This document shows positions 15,024 to 23,032 of a DNA stretch of 64,000 nucleotides, piece after piece. The notes below the pieces were generated by a model. It was not told where the DNA came from and did no database searches. It worked only from the letters and a program-made list of their open reading frames with translations. Both the position numbers and the translations under genes were made by a program. The DNA comes from Actinocatenispora comari (GTDB lineage Bacteria; Actinomycetota; Actinomycetes; Mycobacteriales; Micromonosporaceae), in NCBI RefSeq assembly GCF_017312725.1, contig NZ_BOPO01000113.1:1-64000 (forward strand), given 5' to 3'. Each line of letters begins with the position of its first letter. The stretch's first letter is position 1.

Positions 15024-15914
15024 TCAGGCGTCCTTCGCCGGATTCCACCGCGAGAGCTTGTCCGGGTTGAGCACCAGCCGCACCTCGGTGACCGCCTCGC
15101 CGGCCACCGCGAGCGTGACGACGCCGATCACGGTGGCGTCGGTCACCAGGGCGAAGCCCAACCCGTCGGCGGTCTCCCGTTCGACCACCTCGACCTGCGG
15201 GCGCCCGGCGAGCGCACCGAGCAGGAACCGGGCCACCCGGTCCGGGCCGTACACCGGGTTGCGCGCCGCGGTGACCCGGCCGCCGCCGTCGGAGCGCAGC
15301 ACCACGTCCGGCGCCAGTACCGCGGCCAGCGCGCGCAGGTCACCGCCCCGGTTGGCCGCCGCGAACGCCCGGACCACCCGGTCGTGCTGCTGCCGGGACA
15401 CCCGGAAGGTCGGTTCCCGCCGGACCCGGGCCCGGGCCGAGCTGGCCAGCTGCCGGCACGCCGCCGGCGACCGGCCGACGATCTCTGCGATCTGCGCGAA
15501 CGGCACCGCGTACACGTCGTGCAGCACGAACGTCACCCGCTCCGCCGGCGTCATCGCCTCCAGCACCAGCAGCAGCGCGGTACTCACCGAGTCGTCCAGC
15601 GCCGTCCGGGCGACCGGATCGGTGTCCGGGTCGCCGAACTCGGTCGCCGGCACCGGCTCGGGCAGCCACTGCCCGACGTAGCGTTCCCGCCGGGCCCGGG
15701 CCGACCCGAGCAGGTCCAGGCAGATCCGGCCGGCGACCCGGGTCAGCCAGCCGCGCGCGCTGCGGATCTCGTCCCGCGCCGGCTGGTCCATCCGGTACCA
15801 GCGGGAGTAGGTCTCCTGCACCACGTCCTCGGCCTCGGCGACCGTGCCGAGCATCCGGTACGCCAGCGCCAGCAGGTGCGCTCGCTCCCCGATCACCTCG
15901 GCGTCGGCCGCCAC
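15024..15914 (-). CDS. ECF41-type RNA polymerase sigma factor (SigJ-like)
   Basis: 296 residues. Sigma region 2 (about 8-75) contains DVVQETYSRWYR; region 4 (about 110-165) contains the HTH. The C-terminal 120 residues form a SnoaL-like domain. Three signatures of the ECF41 group are visible: WLPEP in the linker (83-87), DGGG (209-212) and NPDKL near the end (283-287). In this group the fused domain replaces an anti-sigma factor and both activates and restrains the protein. The GTG at 15914 is preceded by CAGAAT six bases upstream, suggesting a leaderless mRNA. Members normally control their own gene and one neighbour. Confidence 0.9.
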   Translation of the reverse strand: MAADAEVIGERAHLLALAYRMLGTVAEAEDVVQETYSRWYRMDQPARDEIRSARGWLTRVAGRICLDLLGSARARRERYVGQWLPEPVPATEFGDPDTDPVARTALDDSVSTALLLVLEAMTPAERVTFVLHDVYAVPFAQIAEIVGRSPAACRQLASSARARVRREPTFRVSRQQHDRVVRAFAAANRGGDLRALAAVLAPDVVLRSDGGGRVTAARNPVYGPDRVARFLLGALAGRPQVEVVERETADGLGFALVTDATVIGVVTLAVAGEAVTEVRLVLNPDKLSRWNPAKDA

Positions 15915-16073
15915 GCCCCCATTCTGGCCGACGCCGCCGCAGCACGACCGGTGGCCGCGCCGGACACCGCCCCGGTCACCGCCGCGCGCCCCGAAGCACG
16001 GGCACGGCGCGGCCGGACCCGCCGGGTCCCGGAGCACGCGGACCGGGCCCGGCGCGGCCGGAACGCGTCGGGG

Positions 16074-18569
16074 TCAGGCGCCGCGGAGGGCGGCGCCGAC
16101 CCGGCGGGTCGCCTCGGCCACCGCGGCGTCCCGGGCGGTCACCGCCTCCTCGGCGGTCAGCGTCCGGTCCCCGGCCCGGAACGTCAGCTTGTACGCGAGC
16201 GACTTGCGTCCCGCGCCGAGCTGGTCACCGCGGAAGACGTCGAACAGCCGGATCGACTCCAGCAGCTCGCCCGCGCCACCGACGAGCGCGTCCTGCACGT
16301 CGGCTGCCGGTACCGCGTCGTCGACCAGCAGCGCCACGTCGATCAGCGCCGGCGGGTAGGTCGAGATCGACGGCGCCGGCACCGGCTCGCGGGCCGGCAG
16401 CGCGGACAGCTCCAGCTCCATCGCCGCCGTACCGCGGGGCAGCTCCAGCGCCTGGCACACCTCCGGATGCAGCTCACCGGCGTGTCCGACGACGACGCCG
16501 TCGACGGACAGCTCGGCGCACCGGCCCGGGTGCCACGGCGCGTGCCGATCGGCCCGTACGGTCAGGGTGACGCCGGCGGTGGCCGCCACCAGCCGGGCCG
16601 CCGCGAGCGCGTCGGTCCAGTCCGCCACCCGGCCCTCGCCCCACCAGCCGGCCCGCTGCACCTCGCCGGTGACGACGGCCGCCACCCGGTACGGCTGGCG
16701 CGGGACCACGGCGAGCGCCGCGGCCAGTTCTGCGTCGGTGGGCCGCCGATCGACCGGCAGCGCTGGCACTTCGGTCGGGGTGTCGGCCGCCGGCCGGAAC
16801 ACCAACCCGGACTCGAACAGCGCCACGTCGCGCTGGCCGCGGGCCAGGTTGCGCCGCAGCGTCGCGAGCAGCGTCGGCAGCAACGTGGTGCGCAGCAACG
16901 GTTCCCGCTCCGAGATCGGGTTCGCCAGCCGCACCGCGAGCCGGCGCGGATCGTCGTCGGGCAGCCCCAGCGCGTCCAGCGACTCCGGGCTGACGAACGG
17001 GTAGCTGAGCACCTCGACGTAGCCGGCCTCGGCCAGCGCCCGCGCCACCGACCGGCGGCGCCGCTGCGCGCCGGTCAGCCCGTTGCCCGCCACCACCGGC
17101 GGCAGCACCGACGGCACCTTCTCGTACCCGTCGAGGCGGACGACCTCCTCGACCACGTCCACCGGGTCGACCAGGTCCGGTCGCCAGGTCGGCGGGGTGA
17201 CCGCGAGCGTCTCGCCGTCCACCGCCACCCGCGCGCCGACCGCCTCGACCAGCTCCACCACCCGCGGCAGCGGGTAGTCGACGCCGACCACCCGGCCCGG
17301 CAGCGATGCGCTCAGCAGCACCGTCTCCGGCGGTACCACCTGGTCCACGTCGACGACCTCGGCGCCGGCGGTGCCCCCGCCGTACTCGACCAGCAGGTCC
17401 ACCGCGCGCTGCAGCGCGGCCAGGGTGATCGCCGGGTCGACGGCACGCTCGAACCGCTTCGACGCCTCGGACAGCAGCCGGTGCCGGCGCGCGGTGCGGC
17501 TGATCGACGCCGGATCCCAGTGCGCCGCCTCGAACAGCACGTCGGTGGTGGCGTCGCCGACCTCGGTGGTCGCGCCGCCCATCACCGCGGCCAGCGAGAT
17601 CACCCCGGTGTCGTCGCAGATCACCAGGTCCTCGGTGGACAGTTCCCGGTCGACGTGGTCGATCGTGGTCAGACGCTCGGCCGCGCGGGCCCGGCGCACC
17701 ACCAGGTCACCGGTCAGGGTGGCCGCGTCGAACGCGTGCATCGGCTGGCCGAGCTCCACCATCACGTAGTTGGTGATGTCGACCGGCAGCGAGATCGACC
17801 GGATCCCGGCGTGCGCCAGCCGCCGCACCATCCACTGTGGACTCGGTGCGGCCGGGTCGATCCCGGTCACCAGCCGGGCACTGAACCGGTCGCAGCCGGC
17901 GGCGTCCTCGACCAGGATCCGCCGACCCGCCGACGCCTGCGCCGAACCGGCGGTCGCCGGCCGGTCCGCCGGGTCGCGGTACGGCACGTCGAGCGCCCGG
18001 GCCAGCTCCCGGGCCAGGCCGCGAACCGACAGCTGGTAGCCGCGGTCCGGGGTGACGGACAGGTCGAACACCACCTCGTCCAGCCCGACCACCGGCCGCG
18101 CGTCGTCGCCCGGTGCGGCCGCGGTGTCGGCCGGCAGCACGATGATGCCGTCGTGGTCGTCGCCCAGCCCGAGTTCCCGGGCCGAGCAGATCATCCCGGC
18201 CGACAGCTTGCCGTACGTCTTGCGCGCGCCGATGGTGAACTCGCCCGGCAGTACGCCACCGGGCAGGATCACCACGACCAGATCACCGACCGCGAAGTTG
18301 CGGGCGCCGCAGACGATCGACTGCGGTTCGCCGGTGCCGTTGGCGGCGCCGACGTCGACTTGGCAGTACCGGATCGGCTTCTTGAACCCGGTCAGCTCCT
18401 CGATGTCGAGCACCGTGCCGACCACCAGCGGCCCGCGCACGCTCGCCGCGAGATCGGTGATCTGCTCGACCTCGACACCGAGGGTGGTGAACGCCTCGCC
18501 GACCTCGGCCGGCGCCAGCTCGTCCGGGATCTCCACGGCCTCCCGCAGCCAGGACAGGGGTACCAGCAC
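16074..18569 (-). CDS. pheT: Phenylalanyl-tRNA synthetase beta subunit
   Basis: 831 residues, full length. Domains in order: B1 with the EMAP/tRNA-binding fold (about 40-150), B3/B4 editing domain, B5, a degenerate class II catalytic-like module and a C-terminal ferredoxin-like anticodon-binding domain (FDX-ACB, about 740-830). The GTG at 18569 follows the pheS stop by three bases, so the two subunits of the alpha2-beta2 enzyme are coupled. Confidence 0.97.
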   Translation of the reverse strand: MLVPLSWLREAVEIPDELAPAEVGEAFTTLGVEVEQITDLAASVRGPLVVGTVLDIEELTGFKKPIRYCQVDVGAANGTGEPQSIVCGARNFAVGDLVVVILPGGVLPGEFTIGARKTYGKLSAGMICSARELGLGDDHDGIIVLPADTAAAPGDDARPVVGLDEVVFDLSVTPDRGYQLSVRGLARELARALDVPYRDPADRPATAGSAQASAGRRILVEDAAGCDRFSARLVTGIDPAAPSPQWMVRRLAHAGIRSISLPVDITNYVMVELGQPMHAFDAATLTGDLVVRRARAAERLTTIDHVDRELSTEDLVICDDTGVISLAAVMGGATTEVGDATTDVLFEAAHWDPASISRTARRHRLLSEASKRFERAVDPAITLAALQRAVDLLVEYGGGTAGAEVVDVDQVVPPETVLLSASLPGRVVGVDYPLPRVVELVEAVGARVAVDGETLAVTPPTWRPDLVDPVDVVEEVVRLDGYEKVPSVLPPVVAGNGLTGAQRRRRSVARALAEAGYVEVLSYPFVSPESLDALGLPDDDPRRLAVRLANPISEREPLLRTTLLPTLLATLRRNLARGQRDVALFESGLVFRPAADTPTEVPALPVDRRPTDAELAAALAVVPRQPYRVAAVVTGEVQRAGWWGEGRVADWTDALAAARLVAATAGVTLTVRADRHAPWHPGRCAELSVDGVVVGHAGELHPEVCQALELPRGTAAMELELSALPAREPVPAPSISTYPPALIDVALLVDDAVPAADVQDALVGGAGELLESIRLFDVFRGDQLGAGRKSLAYKLTFRAGDRTLTAEEAVTARDAAVAEATRRVGAALRGA

Positions 18570-18572
18570 GGC

Positions 18573-19634
18573 TCAGACCTCCATCCCGTACGCGCGGCTG
18601 AACCGCACGTCGCCCTCGACGATGTCGTGCATGTCGCTCACCCCATACCGGAACATCAACGACCGGTCGATGCCCATCCCGAACGCGAACCCGGAGTAGC
18701 GCTGGGGGTCGATGCCGCACGCGGTCAGCACCCGCGGGTTGACCATCCCGCAGCCACCCCACTCGACCCACTGCGGCCCGTCCCGGTGCTCCGGGAACCA
18801 GATGTCGTACTCCGCCGACGGCTCGGTGAACGGGAAGTAGTGCGGCCGGAACCGCGTCCGCGCGTCCGGGCCGAACACCGACCGGGCGAAGTGGTCGAGC
18901 GTGCCGCGCAGGTGCGCCATGGTGATGCCCTCGGCCACGACCAGCCCCTCCACCTGGTGGAACACCGGGGTGTGGGTGGCGTCCAGCTCGTCGGTGCGAT
19001 ACACCCGGCCGGGGCAGATGATCGCGATCGGCGGGGTGCGGTCGAGCATCGTCCGCACCTGGCCCGGCGAGGTGTGGGTGCGCAGCACCAGCCCCGGCGT
19101 CGAGGTGTAGAACGTGTCCATCTCGCCGCGTACCGGGTTGTCCGGGCCGATGTTGAGCGCGTCGAAGTTGAACCAGCTCGACTCGGCCTCCGGCCCGTCG
19201 ACCACCTCGTAGCCCATCGACACGAACAGGTCGCAGATGCGCTCGATCAGCACCGGCAGCGGATGGCGCGCGCCCAGCGGCGCGCGGTCGACCGGCAGGG
19301 TGACGTCGACGGTCTCCTCGTCGAGCACCCGCTGCCGCTCGGCCGCTTCGATCGCGGCGTGCCGGGCGTCGTACGCGGCCTGGATCGCGGTGCGGGCCGC
19401 GTTGACCCGCTTGCCCGCGTCGGACTTCGCCGCCGGTGGCAGGCTGCCGATCTCCCGGCGGGCCAGCAGTACCGGCGCCCGGTCGCCCAGGTGCGCCACC
19501 CGGGCGGCGGCCAGCTCGTCGGCGCGTTCGGCGGCCGCGAACGCCTTCTCCGCGGCGGTCACCGCCGCGTCGAGGGAGGCCGGGTCGAGCAGCGTGGCCT
19601 CCTTCGGGTCGTACGGATCATTGCGATAGGACAT
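18573..19634 (-). CDS. pheS: Phenylalanyl-tRNA synthetase alpha subunit
   Basis: 353 residues: an N-terminal coiled-coil tRNA-binding arm (about 20-100) and a class II catalytic core. Motif 2 is the region around HTSPGQVRTM and GRVYRTDELDATHTPVFHQVEG; motif 3 is GFAFGMGIDR near the C-terminus. ATG at 19634 has GGGAGAG just upstream. A possible -10 (TAGACT) lies about 80 bases upstream. The short leader holds no obvious Phe-rich leader peptide, so attenuation of the E. coli type is not supported. Confidence 0.97.
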   Translation of the reverse strand: MSYRNDPYDPKEATLLDPASLDAAVTAAEKAFAAAERADELAAARVAHLGDRAPVLLARREIGSLPPAAKSDAGKRVNAARTAIQAAYDARHAAIEAAERQRVLDEETVDVTLPVDRAPLGARHPLPVLIERICDLFVSMGYEVVDGPEAESSWFNFDALNIGPDNPVRGEMDTFYTSTPGLVLRTHTSPGQVRTMLDRTPPIAIICPGRVYRTDELDATHTPVFHQVEGLVVAEGITMAHLRGTLDHFARSVFGPDARTRFRPHYFPFTEPSAEYDIWFPEHRDGPQWVEWGGCGMVNPRVLTACGIDPQRYSGFAFGMGIDRSLMFRYGVSDMHDIVEGDVRFSRAYGMEV

Positions 19635-19761
19635 GACTCTCCCGGTAAGGCCCCGAAACGGGATTGCTGACGCCCGGCGACCGATCGTGTTCGACGGGTA
19701 CGCCAGCGCCAGAGTCTACGGATGCCGACCGCGCGGCTTCGCCGCAGCCCGCCCAGCGTGC

Positions 19762-19785
19762 CGGGCGAGGAAACTCCTTCGCCCG
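19762..19785 (-). terminator. Candidate terminator downstream of trmH
   Basis: In the 272-base gap between trmH and pheS, CGGGCG and CGCCCG pair, with one bulged base and a further AGGA/TCCT stem around a 3-base loop. The same gap holds the likely pheS promoter region nearer to pheS. Nothing else was recognised in the gap. Confidence 0.45.
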
Positions 19786-19906
19786 CGCTAGGCGGGCCGG
19801 CTAAACGAGCGGCGCCGGGAGTGGCCGCCCGCGTCGGGGCCGGAGTGGTGCCGGTGCGGCGGGCACGCCGAGCGGGACGGACGTGCGGCCCACGACTCGG
19901 CCATCG

Positions 19907-20779
19907 TCATCGCCCCTCGGCGTCGGTGCTGCTCGGCTCGGCGGCGCCCCGCGGGCGCTGCGCACGGGCCGAAGTGTACAGGCACACCGCCGCGGCGGCA
20001 GCCAGGTTCAGGCTCTCCGCCCGGCCGTGGATCGGCACCCGCACCCGGGCGTCCGCGGCCGCGGACAGCTCGGCGGACAGGCCGTGCGCCTCGGTACCGA
20101 ACAGCCACCCGGTCGGCACCGCGAACGCGCCGGCGTCCGCCAGCTCGTCCAGATCCTGCGCCCCGCGCAGGTCGGTGGCCACCACCCACAGCCCGGCCGC
20201 CCGCAACGCCTCGACGACGGCCACCGGCTCGCCGCCGCGGACCACGTCGAGGTGGAACACGCTGCCGGCCGAGGACCGGACGCACTTGCCGTTGTAGACG
20301 TCCACGCTGTCGTCGGTGAACACCACCGCGTCGGCGCCGGCGGCGTCCGCAGTGCGCAGCACCGTACCGGCGTTACCGGGGTCGGCGATGCCGGCGAGCA
20401 CCACGACCAGCCGCGGTCGGCGCGCCAGCACCGCGTCGAGCCCGACGTCGCGGTACCGGCAGACGGCGACCAGGCCCTGCGGGGTCCTGGTGTCCGCCAA
20501 CGAATCCAGCGCCCGGTCGGTCACCGTGGACACCCGTACCCCGGCGTCGGTCGCCACCTCGACCAGCGCGGCGTACCGGGACAGCGCCTCCTCGGTACCG
20601 AACAGCTCCTCCACCGCCGGCTCCCCGACGGCAAGGGCCTCGGACACTGCCTGCGGCCCCTCGGCGAGAAACCGCCGCGCCTCGTCCCGGCGGGAGCGGC
20701 GCAACAGGGCCCGGGCACGAACGACCCGGGGTGTCCGCTCGGTGTGCACCGTGCCGACGTCCCCGGGTCGTTCGATCAT
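19907..20779 (-). CDS. TrmH/SpoU family RNA 2'-O-methyltransferase
   Basis: 290 residues: an N-terminal substrate-binding domain (about 20-100) and the C-terminal SPOUT knot domain. The three SPOUT motifs are visible: VLAGIADPGNAGTVLRTADAAG, the LFGTEAHGLS stretch and VPIHGRAESLNLAAAAAV. Methylates a ribose in rRNA or tRNA using SAM; the exact nucleotide cannot be told. Located directly after rplT (14 bases), an arrangement common in actinobacteria. ATG at 20779 has only weak ribosome-binding signal. Confidence 0.93.
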   Translation of the reverse strand: MIERPGDVGTVHTERTPRVVRARALLRRSRRDEARRFLAEGPQAVSEALAVGEPAVEELFGTEEALSRYAALVEVATDAGVRVSTVTDRALDSLADTRTPQGLVAVCRYRDVGLDAVLARRPRLVVVLAGIADPGNAGTVLRTADAAGADAVVFTDDSVDVYNGKCVRSSAGSVFHLDVVRGGEPVAVVEALRAAGLWVVATDLRGAQDLDELADAGAFAVPTGWLFGTEAHGLSAELSAAADARVRVPIHGRAESLNLAAAAAVCLYTSARAQRPRGAAEPSSTDAEGR

Positions 20780-20793
20780 GGAGCTGGCGCCGC

Positions 20794-21165
20794 TCAGGCG
20801 GCGTCGGCGGCGGGCACCGCCTGGTGCGCCACCGCGACCAGCGCGGTGAACGCCTTGGCGTCGCTGACCGCGAGCTCGGCCAGCACCTTGCGGTCGACCT
20901 CGACACCGGCCGCCTTCAGGCCCTGGATGAACCGGTTGTAGGTCATCCCGTTCGCGCGGGCCGCCGCGTTGATCCGGGTGATCCACAGCCGGCGGAAGTC
21001 ACCCTTGCGCGCCCGGCGGTCCCGGTACGCGTAGGTCATCGAGTGGAGGACCTGCTCCTTGGCCTTGCGGTACAGCCGGGAGCGCTGGCCGCGGTAGCCG
21101 CTGGCCGTCTCCAGCATGGTCCTGCGCTTCTTCTGGGCATTCACTGCCCGCTTGACGCGTGCCAC
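20794..21165 (-). CDS. rplT: 50S ribosomal protein L20
   Basis: 123 residues, beginning [15 protein letters not shown] with the basic N-terminal extension that threads into 23S rRNA and the conserved [16 protein letters not shown] segment. Third gene of the infC-rpmI-rplT operon. L20 is essential for early 50S assembly and is the autoregulator of this operon in several bacteria. Confidence 0.98.
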   Translation of the reverse strand: MARVKRAVNAQKKRRTMLETASGYRGQRSRLYRKAKEQVLHSMTYAYRDRRARKGDFRRLWITRINAAARANGMTYNRFIQGLKAAGVEVDRKVLAELAVSDAKAFTALVAVAHQAVPAADAA

Positions 21166-21256
21166 GGGTCTTCTCTCCTGCTCACTGCTCAGACGTCGAC
21201 CACCGGCCGCCAGCGGCGGTGATGGTGACGCGGGGAGGCGGATCTGGGATGACTGG

Positions 21257-21451
21257 TCAGCGACCCAGCAGCCGCTTGATCCGATTCACGTCGTTCTTGG
21301 CGAACTCCTTGGTGCCAGCGAGCCGGCGCATCATCGACGACGGCTTCCACTCTGCGTAGTGGCGCCGGTTCGCGCGCTCGTGGAGCAGCTTGCCGGACCC
21401 GGTCACCTTGACCCGCTTGGTCGTGCCCGAGTGGCTCTTGTTCTTCGGCAT
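21257..21451 (-). CDS. rpmI: 50S ribosomal protein L35
   Basis: 64 residues beginning [21 protein letters not shown] and ending in NRIKRLLGR: the full conserved L35 pattern. ATG at 21451 follows the infC stop by 52 bases, with an AGGAGAC-like ribosome-binding site. Confidence 0.97.
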   Translation of the reverse strand: MPKNKSHSGTTKRVKVTGSGKLLHERANRRHYAEWKPSSMMRRLAGTKEFAKNDVNRIKRLLGR

Positions 21452-21503
21452 CGAGGTTTGTCTCCTTGACGTCGTCCCCGCCGAGACCGGCGGGGACGGG
21501 TTA

Positions 21504-22079
21504 CTAACTGGCGTCTGCGCCCGGCTCGTCCGGCGACGCCTGACCGCCCTGGCGCGCGGCCTCCTTGGTGGCACGATGCGGCGCGACCACCATGATCATG
21601 TTGCGGCCGTCCTGCTTGGGGGCCGACTCCACGTAGCCGAGCTCGTCGATCTCCTCGGCGAGCTTGCGCAGCAGCCGGAACCCGAGCTCGGGCCGGCTCT
21701 GCTCGCGACCACGGAACATGATCGTGATCTTGACCTTGTCTCCGGCCTTGAGGAACCGCACGACGTGACCCTTCTTGGTCTCGTAGTCGTGCGAGTCGAT
21801 CTTCGGTCGGAGCTTCATCTCCTTGATGACGGTCTGCTGCTGGTTGCGCCGCGCCTCGCGCGCCTTCAGTGCGCTCTCGTACTTGAACTTGCCGTAGTCC
21901 ATGAGCTTGCACACCGGAGGGCGCGCCATCGGCGCGACCTCGACCAGGTCCATGTCCACGTCCTGGGCCAGCTTGATCGCCTGGTCGAGCGGGACGATTC
22001 CGACCTGCTCTCCCTCAGGGCCGACCAACCGGACCTCGCGTGCGCGGATCTGGTCGTTGATGCGTGGCTCGGCGCTGAT
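21504..22079 (-). CDS. infC: Translation initiation factor IF-3 (ATC start codon)
   Basis: Binds the 30S subunit, prevents premature 50S joining and rejects non-canonical start codons. The 191-residue product has the N-terminal domain ([20 protein letters not shown]), the basic linker and the C-terminal domain ending in a short acidic tail. The conserved N-terminus starts at an ATC (22079) seven bases after a GGAGG. The in-frame codon four positions upstream is TGA, so no ATG, GTG or TTG can give the complete N-terminal domain. A non-canonical start is the known autoregulatory device of infC genes. Confidence 0.95.
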   Translation of the reverse strand: MSAEPRINDQIRAREVRLVGPEGEQVGIVPLDQAIKLAQDVDMDLVEVAPMARPPVCKLMDYGKFKYESALKAREARRNQQQTVIKEMKLRPKIDSHDYETKKGHVVRFLKAGDKVKITIMFRGREQSRPELGFRLLRKLAEEIDELGYVESAPKQDGRNMIMVVAPHRATKEAARQGGQASPDEPGADAS

Positions 22080-22109
22080 GTGGCCTCCTCAACTCGGTGC
22101 CTGCCAACC

Positions 22110-22204
22110 GCCGATGGTCGGCGGTTCCGGCCCGCCGCGGCGCGGCGGGCCCACCAAGCGGCACCCGACCACACGAAAGGGCCCCGGCGATCACGCCGAG
22201 GCCC
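22110..22204 (-). promoter_or_regulatory. Structured infC leader with intrinsic-terminator-like hairpin
   Basis: Reading toward infC there are three stems. The first (22179-22204) pairs GGGCC-T-CGGCG with CGCCG-G-GGCCC around TGAT and is followed directly by TTT, like an attenuator. The second is a 10-bp perfect stem around 22129-22151 (GGCCCGCCGC with GCGGCGGGCC), and the third CCGCCGA/TCGGCGG at 22110-22126. The arrangement resembles transcription attenuation known for infC operons elsewhere, but the ligand here (L20, IF3 or none) is inference. Confidence 0.55.
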
Positions 22205-22336
22205 GCTCGAACCGGTCATGCCAGCGGCAAGGCCGCCAGCAACCGCCCAACCACGCCGTGGCCGGACGATCGGACCGGACCCGGACGCCGCAGCGGCGAC
22301 TCGGGTGGGAGCGGGGCTCCACTTGGTGTCCTGTCA

Positions 22337-22342
22337 ACACTA
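22337..22342 (-). promoter_or_regulatory. Candidate infC operon -10 box
   Basis: TAGTGT on the minus strand lies about 260 bases upstream of infC, upstream of the leader hairpins. It sits in the least GC-rich part of the 370-base gap between infC and the PH-domain gene. No strong -35 partner. Confidence 0.3.
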
Positions 22343-22449
22343 CCTGTGACTCCGCGAACCGACACATGGTCGGCCACGAAGGCACGCCCGACCAGTGTAG
22401 CGGCCCGTCCGGGAAACCCGACGGCGGCCCCCACCGGGCGCCGGACCGG

Positions 22450-23001
22450 TCAGGAGGTGCGCGGTCCGGGGCCCGACGGTCCGCCGGCGCCGGGCCGGCC
22501 GCCGGAGTGCCCGGTGGCGCCGCCGTGCGCGGCCAGCAGCCGGCGCAGCGCCCGCACCGCGTCCAGCGCGTACTCCTTGTCGCTGGCCTGGATGGCCATC
22601 ACCGCCACCTCGTCGTCGTCGGCGAGCTCCAGGCTCGCCCACGGCGAGCTGCGGTTGAACTTCACCGCGCGCACCACGTCCCAGGGCAGCTGGTAGCCGC
22701 CGATGATGTTGCGGATCCGCACGCCGTCGGCGTCGGCCCGCACCCGGGGCCGGGCGATCGCCATGATCCCGAGCCCGATCAGCGCACCCAGGATCACCAT
22801 CGCCACCTGGTCGCCGCGGTGGAACACCCCGCCACCCTCGGTCTTGCCGGTCAGCGCCGTCGCGGTCGACGCGAAGACGACGAAGATCGCGATCGCCGCG
22901 ATCGTGCAGATCCAGCGCACCTTGCGCGGCCGCACGTCCACGTCCGGGGTGGCCGACGTGCCGGCGGCCGGCGAGATCGGATGACTCGCGTCAGCACTCA
23001 C
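22450..23001 (-). CDS. Membrane protein with bacterial PH domain
   Basis: 183 residues: two transmembrane segments (about residues 30-50 and 68-84) followed by a cytoplasmic PH-like domain (about 85-160; RVRADADGVRIRN, then LPWDVVRAV) and a Gly/Pro-rich tail. This matches a family of short actinobacterial proteins with a bPH domain. Role unknown; possibly membrane-linked scaffolding. It lies close to the his genes, as in related genomes, although here a transporter gene is placed between them. Confidence 0.85.
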   Translation of the reverse strand: MSADASHPISPAAGTSATPDVDVRPRKVRWICTIAAIAIFVVFASTATALTGKTEGGGVFHRGDQVAMVILGALIGLGIMAIARPRVRADADGVRIRNIIGGYQLPWDVVRAVKFNRSSPWASLELADDDEVAVMAIQASDKEYALDAVRALRRLLAAHGGATGHSGGRPGAGGPSGPGPRTS

Positions 23002-23032
23002 ACGTCGAGTCTGCCTCGCCGGGCCGGCCGGG

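Noticed and set aside
14994-15030. An ECF41-type promoter (TGTCACA and CGTC) before the small membrane protein gene.
   Set aside because: A CGTC is present, but the nearest -35 (TGACATC) matches poorly and the spacer is 14 rather than 16 bases; not good enough to call.
12858-19670. A single open frame of 2,270 codons on the plus strand.
   Set aside because: It runs antisense or out of frame through at least six well-supported genes (including pheS, pheT and the ECF41 factor). Its translation is Arg/Gly/Ala/Pro-rich with no domain. Such frames are expected by chance in high-GC DNA.
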